Source: Firmicutes bacterium UBA5559
GTDB lineage: Bacteria > Bacillota > Clostridia > Peptostreptococcales > Anaerovoracaceae
Direction of reading: 5' to 3'
Assembly (NCBI GenBank): GCA_002425705.1
Contig: DIMT01000026.1
Location: 1 to 64,000 of the forward strand
DNA: 64,000 bases
Shown here: in pieces, positions 15,652 to 24,735 of the stretch
Layout of the letters: each line of letters starts with the position of its first letter
How positions within the stretch are numbered: position 1 is the stretch's first letter
Position numbers and translations under genes: made by a program
The notes under the pieces: model-generated
What the model was told of the DNA's origin: nothing
Database searches by the model: none
Seen by the model: only the letters and a program-made list of their open reading frames with translations

Positions 15652-16983
15652 TTAACTTTCTTTAAGCTGGGTTTTCAGATTCTGCACGATATCTTTAACA
15701 GAGGGATTGGTTTTGATTTCCTTCGATATCTTATCACAGGCGTGTAGGACGGTGGTGTGGTCCCTTTTACCAAAGGCAGCCCCTATTTTCGGAAGGGAAA
15801 GATCCGTCATATCCCGGCACAGGTACATGGCGATCTGCCTTGGAAAAGCAATGCTCCGGTCCCTTTTGGCCGATTCCATTTCTGTAACCTTAATGTTAAA
15901 GTGGCGACAGACGGTTTTTTTGATGGTATCCTGATTGATGACGGTTTCTTCCGTAGAAAGTACATCCTTCAGCACATTTTTTGCAAAGGGAACGGTAATT
16001 TTTTCATCCACCAGGCTGGCATAGCCCACCACCCGGGTAAAAGCGCCCTCCAGTTCCCGGATATTCATCTTTATTTTTTCCGCGATATAACCGATGACAT
16101 CGATGAGATCGTTGGTGATTTCAATATTTTCCAGGGTAGCCTTTTTAATGAGGATAGCCACTCTCGTTTCATAATCTGGTGGCTGGATATCGGCAATAAA
16201 ATTCCACTGGAACCGGGAACGAAGACGATCCTCGATATTGGTCAGCCGATTGGGGGGACGGTCACTGGAGATGATGATCTGCTTATTTGCTTCATATAAA
16301 GTATTAAAGGTGTGGAAAAATTCTTCCTGGGTTCCTTCTTTTCCTTCAATAAACTGAATATCGTCGATGAGAAGGATATCGATGTTTCGGTATTTATTTC
16401 GGAATTCGATGGTTTTTCTTTCCCCGATGGATTTGATCAGTTCATTGGTAAACATTTCAGAGGAAACATAAAGAACCTTCAGTTTCGGATGATTCTGCAG
16501 GATATAGTGGCCGATGGCATGCATCAGATGGGTTTTCCCAAGACCGGAATCCCCATATAAAAACAAGGGATTATAAGCATCAGAAGGAGTTTTAGCAACG
16601 GCATGAGCGGCTGCATGGGCATACTTGTTATTTTCCCCAACCACAAAACTGCTGAAATTATAACGGGGATTCAGATAGTATTCTTCCTTGAAATTATCCC
16701 CAAGCCCTTTATAGGAATGATCTTCCTCCTCTTCCCGGAATTCAAAAACTACGGTATACTTCTTCTTGAAAATCTCCGAAATGGCGTTTTCAAGCAAGGG
16801 AAGATACCGGGCGGCCAGGATGTTGAGATTTAGTTCACTGAAAGGGTCCAGATATATTTTTCCCTTTTCCTCATCGATCCTCAGGGGTGTAATGGGAACG
16901 AACCAAGTGTTGTAACCCACTTCTGTGGTCTCGTTGGACAGTACTTCCAGTACTTTTTGCCAATTGTTCTTAAGATTTTTCAT
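15652..16983 (-). CDS. dnaA: Chromosomal replication initiator DnaA
   Basis: AAA+ initiator that binds DnaA boxes and melts oriC; 443 aa. Domain I is residues 1-80, followed by a short acidic linker. Walker A is GDSGLGKTH (144-152), Walker B ILLIDDIQFI, and the DNA-binding signature RDHTTVLHACDKI is near the C-terminus. I chose the ATG at 16983 because GGAAG lies 5 nt upstream; an in-frame ATG 39 nt further upstream has no ribosome-binding site. DnaA boxes on both sides suggest autoregulation. Confidence 0.97.
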   Translation of the reverse strand: MKNLKNNWQKVLEVLSNETTEVGYNTWFVPITPLRIDEEKGKIYLDPFSELNLNILAARYLPLLENAISEIFKKKYTVVFEFREEEEDHSYKGLGDNFKEEYYLNPRYNFSSFVVGENNKYAHAAAHAVAKTPSDAYNPLFLYGDSGLGKTHLMHAIGHYILQNHPKLKVLYVSSEMFTNELIKSIGERKTIEFRNKYRNIDILLIDDIQFIEGKEGTQEEFFHTFNTLYEANKQIIISSDRPPNRLTNIEDRLRSRFQWNFIADIQPPDYETRVAILIKKATLENIEITNDLIDVIGYIAEKIKMNIRELEGAFTRVVGYASLVDEKITVPFAKNVLKDVLSTEETVINQDTIKKTVCRHFNIKVTEMESAKRDRSIAFPRQIAMYLCRDMTDLSLPKIGAAFGKRDHTTVLHACDKISKEIKTNPSVKDIVQNLKTQLKES

Positions 16984-17033
16984 TGATGCTTCCTTCGCTG
17001 GTTTTTTGATCTTTCGGACCATGTAAATACATC

Positions 17034-17152
17034 ATACAGAAAAAGTTATCCACAGGCAAGGGGGAAATTTGACGAAGAATTTTTTCAATAAGCAGGATTT
17101 TTCCACAGTCGGTGGATAATATTGTGCATAGTTTTAACACCAGGCACAATAT
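17034..17152. other. oriC: oriC, upstream half: DnaA boxes and inverted repeat
   Basis: The dnaA-rpmH gap (16984-17333, 350 bp) holds a perfect DnaA box TTATCCACA (17047-17055), a reverse box TTATCCACC (17111-17119) and a near match TTTTCCACA (17099-17107). A perfect 9-bp inverted repeat ATATTGTGC/GCACAATAT (17119-17127, 17144-17152) abuts the reverse box. This is the second arm of a bipartite origin like that of B. subtilis. No gene is seen in the gap. Confidence 0.75.
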
Positions 17153-17229
17153 CTAGTAAAAAGAGTAATAATTTGAGGATTGAGAGTATGAATATACGGT
17201 AAATTAATTAATTATGAAAGACTAAATGG

Positions 17230-17258
17230 TTGACTTTTCAATTGTCTTTGGTTATACT
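17230..17258 (+). promoter_or_regulatory. Sigma-A promoter of rpmH
   Basis: -35 TTGACT (17230-17235), 17-bp spacer, -10 TATACT (17253-17258), 75 bp before rpmH. Confidence 0.8.
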
Positions 17259-17333
17259 TATACGGTATGTATGCGGGGTTGAAATTCAGATCCTGCAATC
17301 AGAAAATTAAAACAAGCAAGGAGGTGTTTGGAT

Positions 17334-17468
17334 ATGAAGCAGACGTATCAGCCGAAGGTAAGACAGAGAAAAAAGGAACATGGTTTCCGAAAAAGAATGA
17401 AGACAAAGAACGGTAGAAATGTATTAAAGAGAAGAAGAGCAAGAGGAAGAAAAGAGTTAACCGCATAG
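17334..17468 (+). CDS. rpmH: 50S ribosomal protein L34
   Basis: A 44-aa, very basic large-subunit protein: starts MKQTYQPKVRQRKKEHGFRK, continues RMKTKNGRNVLKRRRARGRK and ends ELTA. This is the full L34 pattern. AAGGAGG lies 9 nt before ATG. It is the first gene of the rpmH-rnpA-yidD-yidC-jag run typical of bacterial origins. Confidence 0.98.
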   Translation: MKQTYQPKVRQRKKEHGFRKRMKTKNGRNVLKRRRARGRKELTA

Positions 17469-17490
17469 AGACCGCAGAAGTGGTCTTTTT
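17469..17490 (+). terminator. Weak hairpin with T-run between rpmH and rnpA
   Basis: AGACC (17469-17473) pairs with GGTCT (17482-17486), followed by TTTT. Only five base pairs, so probably a partial terminator that lowers rnpA expression relative to rpmH. Confidence 0.45.
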
Positions 17491-17521
17491 GTTTAAAGGT
17501 ACTCAGACAGAATGGTGAGCA

Positions 17522-17872
17522 ATGCTTAAACCGAATGTTTTACGCAGAAAGAGCGATTTCAGCGCCCTTTATAATAAGGGGAAATCTGTTGGCGATCGAT
17601 ATGTGGTTTTATTTTACCGGAGAAATCAACTGGATTTTAACCGGATCGCATTCCTGGCCAGCAAGAAAGTAGGGAACAGCGTCGAGAGAAACCGGGCAAG
17701 AAGACTGATGAAGGAAAGTTATCGGCATTTGGAAGGGGAATTGCTTCAGGGTTTTGATGTCATTATCATTGCCAGAAATACCATCCAGGGCACCAAGTGC
17801 CAGGATGTGGAAAAATCCCTGAGGTCAGCCATTGCCAGAGCCGGCCTGAAGACAAAAGGAAAGGCCGGTTGA
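17522..17872 (+). CDS. rnpA: Ribonuclease P protein component
   Basis: Protein cofactor of RNase P, which trims the 5' ends of pre-tRNAs; 116 aa. The RNR signature is VERNRARRLMKESYR (about 55-69), and the start is LRRKSDFSALYNKGK. The ribosome-binding site is weak (GGTGAG close to the ATG), consistent with low expression. It is followed by yidD, whose start lies 23 nt after its stop. Confidence 0.97.
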   Translation: MLKPNVLRRKSDFSALYNKGKSVGDRYVVLFYRRNQLDFNRIAFLASKKVGNSVERNRARRLMKESYRHLEGELLQGFDVIIIARNTIQGTKCQDVEKSLRSAIARAGLKTKGKAG

Positions 17873-17895
17873 TTGTCGACCCATAACTAAAGAAG

Positions 17896-18114
17896 GTGAA
17901 GAAGCTGAAAAGAATATTAATTCTGTTGGTGCGTGGGTACCAGCTATTCATTTCGCCCCTCTTTCCGCCATCCTGTCGGTTCTATCCTACCTGTTCCAGC
18001 TATTTTATCCAGGCAGTGGAAAAATACGGAGCATTAAAGGGAAGCTATCTGGGAATCAGACGAATTTTGAAATGCCACCCCTTTCATCCGGGTGGGTACG
18101 ATCCTTTAAAATAG
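17896..18114 (+). CDS. yidD: Membrane protein insertion efficiency factor YidD
   Basis: A 72-aa YidD protein that assists membrane insertion by YidC. The signature runs from GYQLFISPLFPPSCRFYPTC, through the Cys-containing SSYFIQAVEKYG, to the end CHPFHPGGYDPL. It has an amphipathic, basic N-terminus. I use the GTG at 17896 because it gives the standard N-terminus, but AGAAGG lies almost on top of it, so a downstream alternative start (CTG at 17905) is possible. Confidence 0.92.
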   Translation: MKKLKRILILLVRGYQLFISPLFPPSCRFYPTCSSYFIQAVEKYGALKGSYLGIRRILKCHPFHPGGYDPLK

Positions 18115-18126
18115 TGGAGGAACTGA

Positions 18127-18816
18127 ATGTATAATACAATAATGGGTTTTATAGCCACCCCGATGGGGATGATGCTGAACCTTCTCTATGGTTTCATACA
18201 GAATTATGGGGTGACGCTGATCGTATTCACGATCATCATCAAAGTCCTTCTGTATCCCCTGTATGCTAAGCAGATTCATTCTTCAGCAAGAATGACGGAC
18301 CTGCAGCCAAAAATAAAAGCCGTTCAGAATAAGTATTCCAATGATAAGGAAATGCTGAACGCCAAGTTATCCGAACTTTATAAAGAAGAAAAATACAATC
18401 CGTTAAGCGGTTGTCTGCCGATGCTGATCCAGATGCCCATTATTTTCGGATTGTTTGTCCTGCTCAGAAACCCGATGCAGTTTATTGACAACCCGGATAT
18501 GATGCTGGCGGTTCACGAATCCTTCTTCTGGATCATGGACCTGAGTCAGCCGGATTCCTGGATCCTGCCGCTAGGGGCCGGGATTACCACCTATATTTCC
18601 TTTTCCCAGACCCAGAGTCAGGTTCAGGTGGACCCCAACAACCCCATGTCATCCATGACTAGTATCATGAAATACTTCTTCCCGGTGATGATCGTATGGA
18701 TGGGCCGGTCATTCCCGGCAGGCTTGGCCTTGTATTGGTTTGTGGGCACTGCCGTTCAGATTTTGTTTAATATGCGTCTGAATAAAATACGGAAACAATT
18801 GAGGGAAGCAAAGTAA
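18127..18816 (+). CDS. yidC: Membrane protein insertase YidC/Oxa1
   Basis: Inserts proteins into the cytoplasmic membrane, alone or with SecYEG. The protein is 229 aa with about five membrane segments: a first helix at residues 1-20, then YGVTLIVFTIIIKVLLYPLY with the conserved positive residue of the hydrophilic groove, a cytoplasmic basic hairpin (QIHSSARMTDLQPKIKAVQNKY), the CLPMLIQMPIIFGLF helix and the final FPAGLALYWFVGTAVQIL. Unlike many Gram-positive SpoIIIJ/YidC proteins, no lipobox cysteine is visible. TGGAGG precedes ATG. Confidence 0.95.
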   Translation: MYNTIMGFIATPMGMMLNLLYGFIQNYGVTLIVFTIIIKVLLYPLYAKQIHSSARMTDLQPKIKAVQNKYSNDKEMLNAKLSELYKEEKYNPLSGCLPMLIQMPIIFGLFVLLRNPMQFIDNPDMMLAVHESFFWIMDLSQPDSWILPLGAGITTYISFSQTQSQVQVDPNNPMSSMTSIMKYFFPVMIVWMGRSFPAGLALYWFVGTAVQILFNMRLNKIRKQLREAK

Positions 18817-18836
18817 GCAGTGTGGAGGAAACACAG

Positions 18837-19772
18837 ATGGACTATTCAGAAAAATGGGGAGTCAGCGTAGAAAATGCTGTTGAACTGGCTCTGATAGATT
18901 TAAAACTGACAAGAGATCAGGTGGATGTCATCGTTTTGGAAGAACCTTCCAAAGGTTTTTTCGGAATAGGATCCAAGCTGGCTAAGGTTCGTGTTGTTAA
19001 AAAGGAAGCGCCAAAACCGGAACCCAAGCCTCAGCCCATACCGGAAGTAAAGAAAGAACCGGTTTTTGAACGGCCGGCTAAGTCTTTTGAACGAACGGAG
19101 CGAACTGAAAAAATTGAAATAAAAGGGGACAATGAAGAAGGGGAACCTCGGCAAGACAGAGAACCCCGACGGGAAAAAAGAAATCGGAAACCCGGAAAAA
19201 AACCCTTTGAGGGACCCAAGGATGGAGCTTTCAGAGAACCGAGGGAAAGATCCGAGAGGCCGGAAAGACCCCGCATCGACCGGGCAGAGGGAATCCATCA
19301 GGAAAGACCGGAAAACCTGGAAGCTGTAGCGGAAGATAACCGGGTACTGTTGTTTCTGAAAAGCATTACAGAAACCATGGGGCTTGAAGTAACCGTTGAA
19401 GCCAAGGAAAACGAGGAAATGATTTTCGTTGACATCGAGGGTAAAGACTCCGGCACCATCATTGGTAAAAGAGGCCAGACTCTGGATGCCATCCAGTACC
19501 TGACCAGCCTGGTTGCCAATAAGGGAGACGGAAAATATATCAAGGTTGTGGTTGATGCAGAAAATTACCGTTCCAAACGGGAGAAGACCCTGGAGCAGTT
19601 GGCCAACCGATTAGCATTAAAGGTTAAGAAGTCAAGAAAGAGTGTGAGGCTGGAGCCCATGAATCCTTACGAAAGAAAGGTCATCCACTCCACCCTGCAG
19701 AACAATCCGGATGTGGTCACGCGAAGTGAAGGGGAAGAGCCTTACAGAAGGGTTATCATTGACATCAAATAA
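18837..19772 (+). CDS. jag: RNA-binding protein Jag/KhpB (Jag-N, KH, R3H)
   Basis: RNA-binding protein linked to cell elongation and division in Firmicutes; 311 aa. The Jag-N domain (1-60) contains the LEEPSKGFFGIGSKLAKVRV block. A long, highly charged linker rich in E, R, K and P covers about 65-165. The KH domain has GTIIGKRGQTLDAIQYL. The R3H domain ends with NPYERKVIHSTLQ and EEPYRRVII. I chose the ATG at 18837, with GGAGG 8 nt upstream; a GTG 15 nt earlier has none. It is followed by a strong terminator. Confidence 0.95.
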   Translation: MDYSEKWGVSVENAVELALIDLKLTRDQVDVIVLEEPSKGFFGIGSKLAKVRVVKKEAPKPEPKPQPIPEVKKEPVFERPAKSFERTERTEKIEIKGDNEEGEPRQDREPRREKRNRKPGKKPFEGPKDGAFREPRERSERPERPRIDRAEGIHQERPENLEAVAEDNRVLLFLKSITETMGLEVTVEAKENEEMIFVDIEGKDSGTIIGKRGQTLDAIQYLTSLVANKGDGKYIKVVVDAENYRSKREKTLEQLANRLALKVKKSRKSVRLEPMNPYERKVIHSTLQNNPDVVTRSEGEEPYRRVIIDIK

Positions 19773-19777
19773 TTCAA

Positions 19778-19804
19778 GTAACCCGTGTTTCACGGGTTAC
19801 TTTT
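19778..19804 (+). terminator. Terminator after jag
   Basis: Perfect 10-bp stem GTAACCCGTG/CACGGGTTAC with a TTT loop, then TTTT. It ends the rpmH-rnpA-yidD-yidC-jag unit. Confidence 0.92.
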
Positions 19805-19837
19805 CACTTTGTCAGCGTATTGAGCGGGGGAGGAATA

Positions 19838-21208
19838 ATGGATCATACAATTGCAGCAATAGCGACCCCTTATGGTGAGGGAGGAATTGGTATCATTCGT
19901 ATCAGCGGAGAAGAATCGAAAAAGATTCTTTCCGAGATATTCCGGCCTGCCACAGAAAAGCCCCTGGTTCCCCGCATGCTGAACTACGGTCATGTCCATC
20001 ATCCGGAAACGGGGGAAATTCTGGACGAAGTCTTAGCTGTTTTCATGAAAGGGCCCGGTACTTATACTGCTGAGGATGTGGCCGAAATCCATTGCCACGG
20101 AAGCATTGTTGCCCTTCGACGTGTTCTGACCCTGGTGCTGGAAAGGGGTGCAAGACTGGCGGAGCCGGGAGAGTTTACAAAGAGAGCATTTTTGAACGGC
20201 AGACTGGACCTTGTCCAGGCAGAAGCGGTCATCGATCTGGTAAAGGCCAGAAGCGACAAGGGCTTCGATGTGGCCATCCATCAGTTGGAAGGCAGCCTTT
20301 CCAGGGAGGTTTCCCGGATACGGGACCAGCTGATGGATCTCCTTGTTCAGCTGACGGTCAACATTGATTATCCCGATGAAGACATTGAGGAAATGACCTA
20401 TGATTCCTTAAAAAAACGCCTATCGCAAATAGGCGATGAAATTGAAAACATAGTATCTACCGCGGATACAGGCCGGATGATCCGGGAAGGCATCTCAGTG
20501 GCCATCGTGGGAAAACCCAACGTAGGAAAATCTTCCTTTATGAATGCCCTTCTCCGGGAAAGCAGGGCTATCGTGACGGATATTCCAGGCACTACCCGGG
20601 ATACCATTGAGGAGTATCTGAATATAAGAGGGATACCCATCAAGCTGACCGACACGGCGGGAATCCGCCAAACCGATGACCGGATCGAAAGCATTGGCAT
20701 AGAAAAGAGCAAGGAAGCCTTTAATCGGGCGGATCTGATTTTATTTATTCTGGATGGAAGTCAGGAAATTTCCCGAGAAGACCGGGAGATCATGGAATTG
20801 CTCCAGGAAAGAAAGGCTTTGGTTCTTATAAACAAGGAAGATTTAAATCAGAAAATAACCTATCAGAACGTGGCGGAATTCCTGCCCGGTGCCCGGATAC
20901 TCCATACCAGTACAGCAACGGGATCCGGCTTACAGGAAGTGGAAGCAGTGCTGGAAGATCTGGTCTACGGCGGAGAAGTAAAGCAAACAGACAGTTTGCT
21001 GGTTTCCAATGTTCGTCAGAAAGATCTGCTGGTACGGGCCCTTTCTTTTATCCGGGACGGCGGGGTCCAGGCAGAAGAGGGAGCGGCTTTGGATTTCATT
21101 GAAATTGACGTGAAGTGCGGCTGGGAGCTGCTTGGAGAAATCGTCGGTGAGACAGTGACGGATACTATTATAGAGGAGGTTTTTGCCCGGTTCTGCCTGG
21201 GCAAATAA
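19838..21208 (+). CDS. mnmE: tRNA modification GTPase MnmE
   Basis: Works with MnmG to place the carboxymethylaminomethyl group on U34 of tRNAs. The protein is 456 aa. It has an N-terminal folate-binding domain (IAAIATPYGEGGIGIIRISG), a helical domain and an inserted G domain with GKPNVGKSS (G1), DTAGIR (G3) and NKED (G4). The C-terminal FCLGK is the conserved CxGK end. GGGGAGG lies before the ATG at 19838. It is followed after 3 nt by mnmG. Confidence 0.98.
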   Translation: MDHTIAAIATPYGEGGIGIIRISGEESKKILSEIFRPATEKPLVPRMLNYGHVHHPETGEILDEVLAVFMKGPGTYTAEDVAEIHCHGSIVALRRVLTLVLERGARLAEPGEFTKRAFLNGRLDLVQAEAVIDLVKARSDKGFDVAIHQLEGSLSREVSRIRDQLMDLLVQLTVNIDYPDEDIEEMTYDSLKKRLSQIGDEIENIVSTADTGRMIREGISVAIVGKPNVGKSSFMNALLRESRAIVTDIPGTTRDTIEEYLNIRGIPIKLTDTAGIRQTDDRIESIGIEKSKEAFNRADLILFILDGSQEISREDREIMELLQERKALVLINKEDLNQKITYQNVAEFLPGARILHTSTATGSGLQEVEAVLEDLVYGGEVKQTDSLLVSNVRQKDLLVRALSFIRDGGVQAEEGAALDFIEIDVKCGWELLGEIVGETVTDTIIEEVFARFCLGK

Positions 21209-21211
21209 TAT

Positions 21212-23119
21212 ATGAAGCATAACATTATGGATGAATACGATATTGTGGTCATCGGAGCCGGTCATGCCGGGTGTGAGGCTGGATTGGCTTCTGCCCGGAT
21301 GGGAAAGAAGACCCTGCTCCTGTCCATCAACCTGGAGTCGGTGGCCATGATGGCCTGCAATCCTTCCATCGGGGGCACCGGAAAAGGGCACCTGGTTCGG
21401 GAGATCGATGCTCTTGGGGGAGAGATGGGTCTCAATATTGACAAGAGCTTTATTCAGAGCAAGATGCTGAATACGGCTAAAGGTCCTGCCGTCCATTCCC
21501 TGCGAGCCCAGGCAGATAAGAATCTTTATCACCTGGAAATGAAAAAAACTCTGGAGAAGCAGGAGGGACTGGATCTGAAGCAGGGTGAAGTGGTGGATTT
21601 GATCGTAGAGGAGGGACAGATTCGGGGAGTCATACTGAATACCGGTTCTGCCTACTTGGCAAAGGCCGTCATTCTGGCAACGGGAACCTTTCTGCGGGGG
21701 AAGATCTTTATTGGAGAGTGGTCCTTTTTCAGCGGACCCAACGGGCTGTCTCCTTCCATGGATCTGGCTGAGAATCTGAAGAAACACGGAATGAAACTCC
21801 GGCGGTTCAAAACCGGAACTCCGGCCAGAGCGTTGGGTTCCAGCCTCCGATTTGATCGGATGACAGAGCAGAAGGGAGATGAAGTGATCGTCCCCTTTTC
21901 CTTTATGAACGACGACCTAAAGCAGGAACAGGTCAGCTGCTGGCTGACTTATACCAATGAAGCAACCCATCAGGTCATCCGTGATAACTTCCATCGGTCC
22001 GCCCTTTTCGGTGGTCAGATTGAAGGGGTGGGACCAAGATACTGTCCTTCTATTGAAGACAAGGTTAATCGATTCAGCGATAAGGAGCGTCATCAGACCT
22101 TCATTGAACCGGAAGGCCTAACCACCGATGAGATGTATATCCAGGGCATGTCTTCTTCTCTTCCGGAAGATGTTCAGCTGGCATTTTACCGGACGATTCC
22201 AGGACTGGAAGAAATTAAGATCGTCCGACCTGCCTATGCGATTGAATATGACTGCATCGACCCCCTGGAACTGAAGACGAACCTGGAGTATCGTCATATC
22301 CGCAACTTATTTTGCGCCGGCCAGTTTAACGGCAGCTCCGGGTATGAGGAGGCAGCAGCCCAGGGAATGATGGCCGGAATCAATGCAGTAATGGCAATAA
22401 ATGGAAATGAACCCTTTATTTTGGACAGAAGTGAGGCTTATATTGGCGTTCTCATCGACGATTTGACCACAAAAGGTACCAATGAGCCATATCGTATCAT
22501 GACCTCCAGAGCCGAATATAGGCTGGTTCTGAGGCAGGACAACGCGGACCTTCGTTTAACAGAAAAAGGAAAATCCCTGGGATTGGTAACAGAGGAAAGA
22601 TATAGGAGATATTGTAATAAAAAGGAAGTAGTAAGCCAGGAGATCCAAAGGCTGGAAGAGACCTATATCAAACCTGGTCAGGCGGAAAGACTTCTGGAAG
22701 AAAAGGACAGCGGCTCACTGAAGGGCAGGTATTCTCTGGCAGACCTTCTCCGTCGTCCTCAGATTTCTTATCAGGATTTGGAACAACTGGATCCCCAGCG
22801 GCCGATTCTGAGTCGCCACGCCAGGGAGCAGATTGAAGTACAAATTAAATACGAAGGGTATATCGGAAAGCAGATGCAGCAAATCCAGCGGTTTCGACGG
22901 ATGGAGGAAAAGAAGCTGCCTCCGGATATGGACTACAGTAAGATTGATGGTCTTCGCATCGAGGCCTGGCAGAAACTGAACCAGCTTCAGCCCGGTTCCC
23001 TGGGTCAGGCTTCCAGGATTTCCGGTGTATCACCGGCGGACATCAACGTTCTCCTGATCCATTTGGAGAAGAGAAAGCGGAAAGAAAAGGGGAAGGACAA
23101 TGGAACAATCGAAGGCTGA
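21212..23119 (+). CDS. mnmG: tRNA uridine-5-carboxymethylaminomethyl modification enzyme MnmG
   Basis: FAD-dependent partner of MnmE; 635 aa, full length. The FAD motif is VVIGAGHAGCEAGLASARMG (residues 11-30). The ATGTFLRGKI block, the CPSIEDKVNRF motif and GYEEAAAQGMMAGINA follow in order. The start is uncertain: ATG at 21212 and ATG at 21227 both lack a clear Shine-Dalgarno sequence, so translation is probably coupled to mnmE. Its 3' end overlaps rsmG by 20 nt. Confidence 0.97.
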   Translation: MKHNIMDEYDIVVIGAGHAGCEAGLASARMGKKTLLLSINLESVAMMACNPSIGGTGKGHLVREIDALGGEMGLNIDKSFIQSKMLNTAKGPAVHSLRAQADKNLYHLEMKKTLEKQEGLDLKQGEVVDLIVEEGQIRGVILNTGSAYLAKAVILATGTFLRGKIFIGEWSFFSGPNGLSPSMDLAENLKKHGMKLRRFKTGTPARALGSSLRFDRMTEQKGDEVIVPFSFMNDDLKQEQVSCWLTYTNEATHQVIRDNFHRSALFGGQIEGVGPRYCPSIEDKVNRFSDKERHQTFIEPEGLTTDEMYIQGMSSSLPEDVQLAFYRTIPGLEEIKIVRPAYAIEYDCIDPLELKTNLEYRHIRNLFCAGQFNGSSGYEEAAAQGMMAGINAVMAINGNEPFILDRSEAYIGVLIDDLTTKGTNEPYRIMTSRAEYRLVLRQDNADLRLTEKGKSLGLVTEERYRRYCNKKEVVSQEIQRLEETYIKPGQAERLLEEKDSGSLKGRYSLADLLRRPQISYQDLEQLDPQRPILSRHAREQIEVQIKYEGYIGKQMQQIQRFRRMEEKKLPPDMDYSKIDGLRIEAWQKLNQLQPGSLGQASRISGVSPADINVLLIHLEKRKRKEKGKDNGTIEG

Positions 23120-23828
23120 GCTTCTGCTGCGGCAGGGGATCGCGGGTTTAGGAACAACAGCCGGGGAGAAGGCGATTGATCAATTCCTCGCTTATATGGA
23201 AGGGATTCTTTCCTGGAATGAAAAGGTTAATCTGACTGCAATCACCGACAGGGAAGACTTCATCCGAAAGCACTTTCTGGATTCTCTGACCTGTTGCTCC
23301 TTTCCGGAGATGGAAGAAGCGAACAGGATCATCGATGTAGGTACCGGGGCTGGTTTTCCTGGGATTCCCCTGGCATTGATGTTCCCGGATAAGCAGTTTA
23401 CCCTCATGGATTCTTTAAAAAAGAGGCTGAATATCATCGATGAGCTCACTGAAACATTGGGGATAAACAATGTCCGGACCCTTCACGGAAGGGCAGAGGA
23501 TCTGGCCAGAATGAAGGAGCATCGGGAGCAGTATGACCTTTGTGTGTCCAGGGCCGTGGCTAACCTGGCCGTCTTGTCCGAATATACCCTTCCGTTCTTA
23601 AAAGTCGGAGGAAGCCTGCTGGCCTATAAAGGACCGGAAGCTATCCAGGAAATCAAGAGCAGTGGCGGAGCTATCCGTACATTGGGGGGGATTTTGTCAG
23701 AGGAAAGAAGAGTGACGATTCCCGGCCTGGAAACCAGCCATGTGATTCTTGTAATCGATAAAATAAAACACACGCCGGCCCCTTATCCAAGAAAGGCCGG
23801 AACCCCTGCAAAAGAGCCGTTGAAGTAG
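23100..23828 (+). CDS. rsmG: 16S rRNA (guanine527-N7)-methyltransferase RsmG
   Basis: SAM-dependent methyltransferase acting on 16S rRNA; 242 aa. The N-terminal block is WNEKVNLTAITDREDFIRKHFLDSL, with the SAM-binding IIDVGTGAGFPGIPLAL motif after it and VSRAVANLAVLSEYTLPFLK in the core. The start lies inside the end of mnmG, so the two are coupled. The stop codon lies inside the terminator stem. Confidence 0.97.
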   Translation: MEQSKAELLLRQGIAGLGTTAGEKAIDQFLAYMEGILSWNEKVNLTAITDREDFIRKHFLDSLTCCSFPEMEEANRIIDVGTGAGFPGIPLALMFPDKQFTLMDSLKKRLNIIDELTETLGINNVRTLHGRAEDLARMKEHREQYDLCVSRAVANLAVLSEYTLPFLKVGGSLLAYKGPEAIQEIKSSGGAIRTLGGILSEERRVTIPGLETSHVILVIDKIKHTPAPYPRKAGTPAKEPLK

Positions 23829-23849
23829 TCCTTCAGCAGCTCTTTTTTT
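23811..23849 (+). terminator. Terminator overlapping the rsmG stop codon
   Basis: AAAGAGC...GCTCTTT outer stem (23811-23817, 23839-23845) with an inner GTTGAAG/CTTCAGC stem, then a T-run to 23849. Confidence 0.88.
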
Positions 23850-23854
23850 CATGA

Positions 23855-23870
23855 TGTTTCACGTGAAACA
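23855..23870. other. parS: parS centromere site 1
   Basis: Perfect 16-bp parS palindrome TGTTTCACGTGAAACA, the ParB/Spo0J binding site, 85 bp before parA. Confidence 0.97.
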
Positions 23871-23955
23871 AAGGAAGATTCGAAAAAAACTGTGGTGGTA
23901 ATAACTGGGATGATATATAATTGATTTATGAAATCAGCGATATGGAGGATTTACT

Positions 23956-24735
23956 TTGGGAAAAGCAATAGCAATATTCAATCAAAAGGGCGGAGTGGGT
24001 AAAACTACCACAAATATCAATCTGGCTGCTTGCCTGGCCCTAAAAGGAAAAAAGGTACTGATCCTGGACATTGATCCCCAGGGAAATACGACCAGTGGTA
24101 TTGGCATCCGTAAGAAGGGCCTGGAAAAGACCACTTACGAGGTGCTGATCGACGAAAAGATGAAGGTAGAAGAAGCAATTCTTCCGACCATTGTCAAGAA
24201 TCTGGACATTGTTCCTGCCAGTGTTCAGCTGGCTGGGGCAGAGATAGAACTGGTCAAGCTGGAAGGTCGGGAAAAGAGGTTGAAGCGTGCCCTGGACAGT
24301 GTTCGGGATCGATACGATTATATCTTCATTGATTGTCCGCCGTCCTTAGGACTGCTGACCATCAACTCTCTGACAGCGGTTGACAGCGTCCTGATACCTA
24401 TTCAGTGTGAATTCTATGCCCTGGAAGGAGTCAGTCAGCTGGTCAGCACCATCGATCTGGTCCGTAAAAGCCTCAATCCGAAGTTGGAGATTCAGGGTGT
24501 CATCCTGTCTATGTTTGACGGAAGAACCAATCTTTCCATCCAGGTAGTCAACGAGGTTAAAAAATATTTCAAATCAAAAGTATATTCGACGGTGATCCCC
24601 CGGAACATCCGGTTGGCAGAAGCACCAAGTTTTGGGCTCCCCATTACCGAATATGATCCGAAATCCAAGGGAGCTCTTGCTTATCTGGAGTTTGCCGAGG
24701 AATTTCTGGAAATGGAGGGAGGTTCGGAATGGTAG
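23956..24735 (+). CDS. parA: Chromosome partitioning ATPase ParA/Soj
   Basis: Walker-type ATPase that works with ParB at the origin and, in B. subtilis, also controls DnaA; 259 aa. The deviant Walker A is FNQKGGVGKTTTNINLA (8-24), with the CPPSLG Walker B region and LAEAPSFG at the C-terminal third. The start codon is TTG at 23956, with GGAGG 7 nt upstream. Its 3' end overlaps parB by 7 nt. Confidence 0.95.
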   Translation: MGKAIAIFNQKGGVGKTTTNINLAACLALKGKKVLILDIDPQGNTTSGIGIRKKGLEKTTYEVLIDEKMKVEEAILPTIVKNLDIVPASVQLAGAEIELVKLEGREKRLKRALDSVRDRYDYIFIDCPPSLGLLTINSLTAVDSVLIPIQCEFYALEGVSQLVSTIDLVRKSLNPKLEIQGVILSMFDGRTNLSIQVVNEVKKYFKSKVYSTVIPRNIRLAEAPSFGLPITEYDPKSKGALAYLEFAEEFLEMEGGSEW

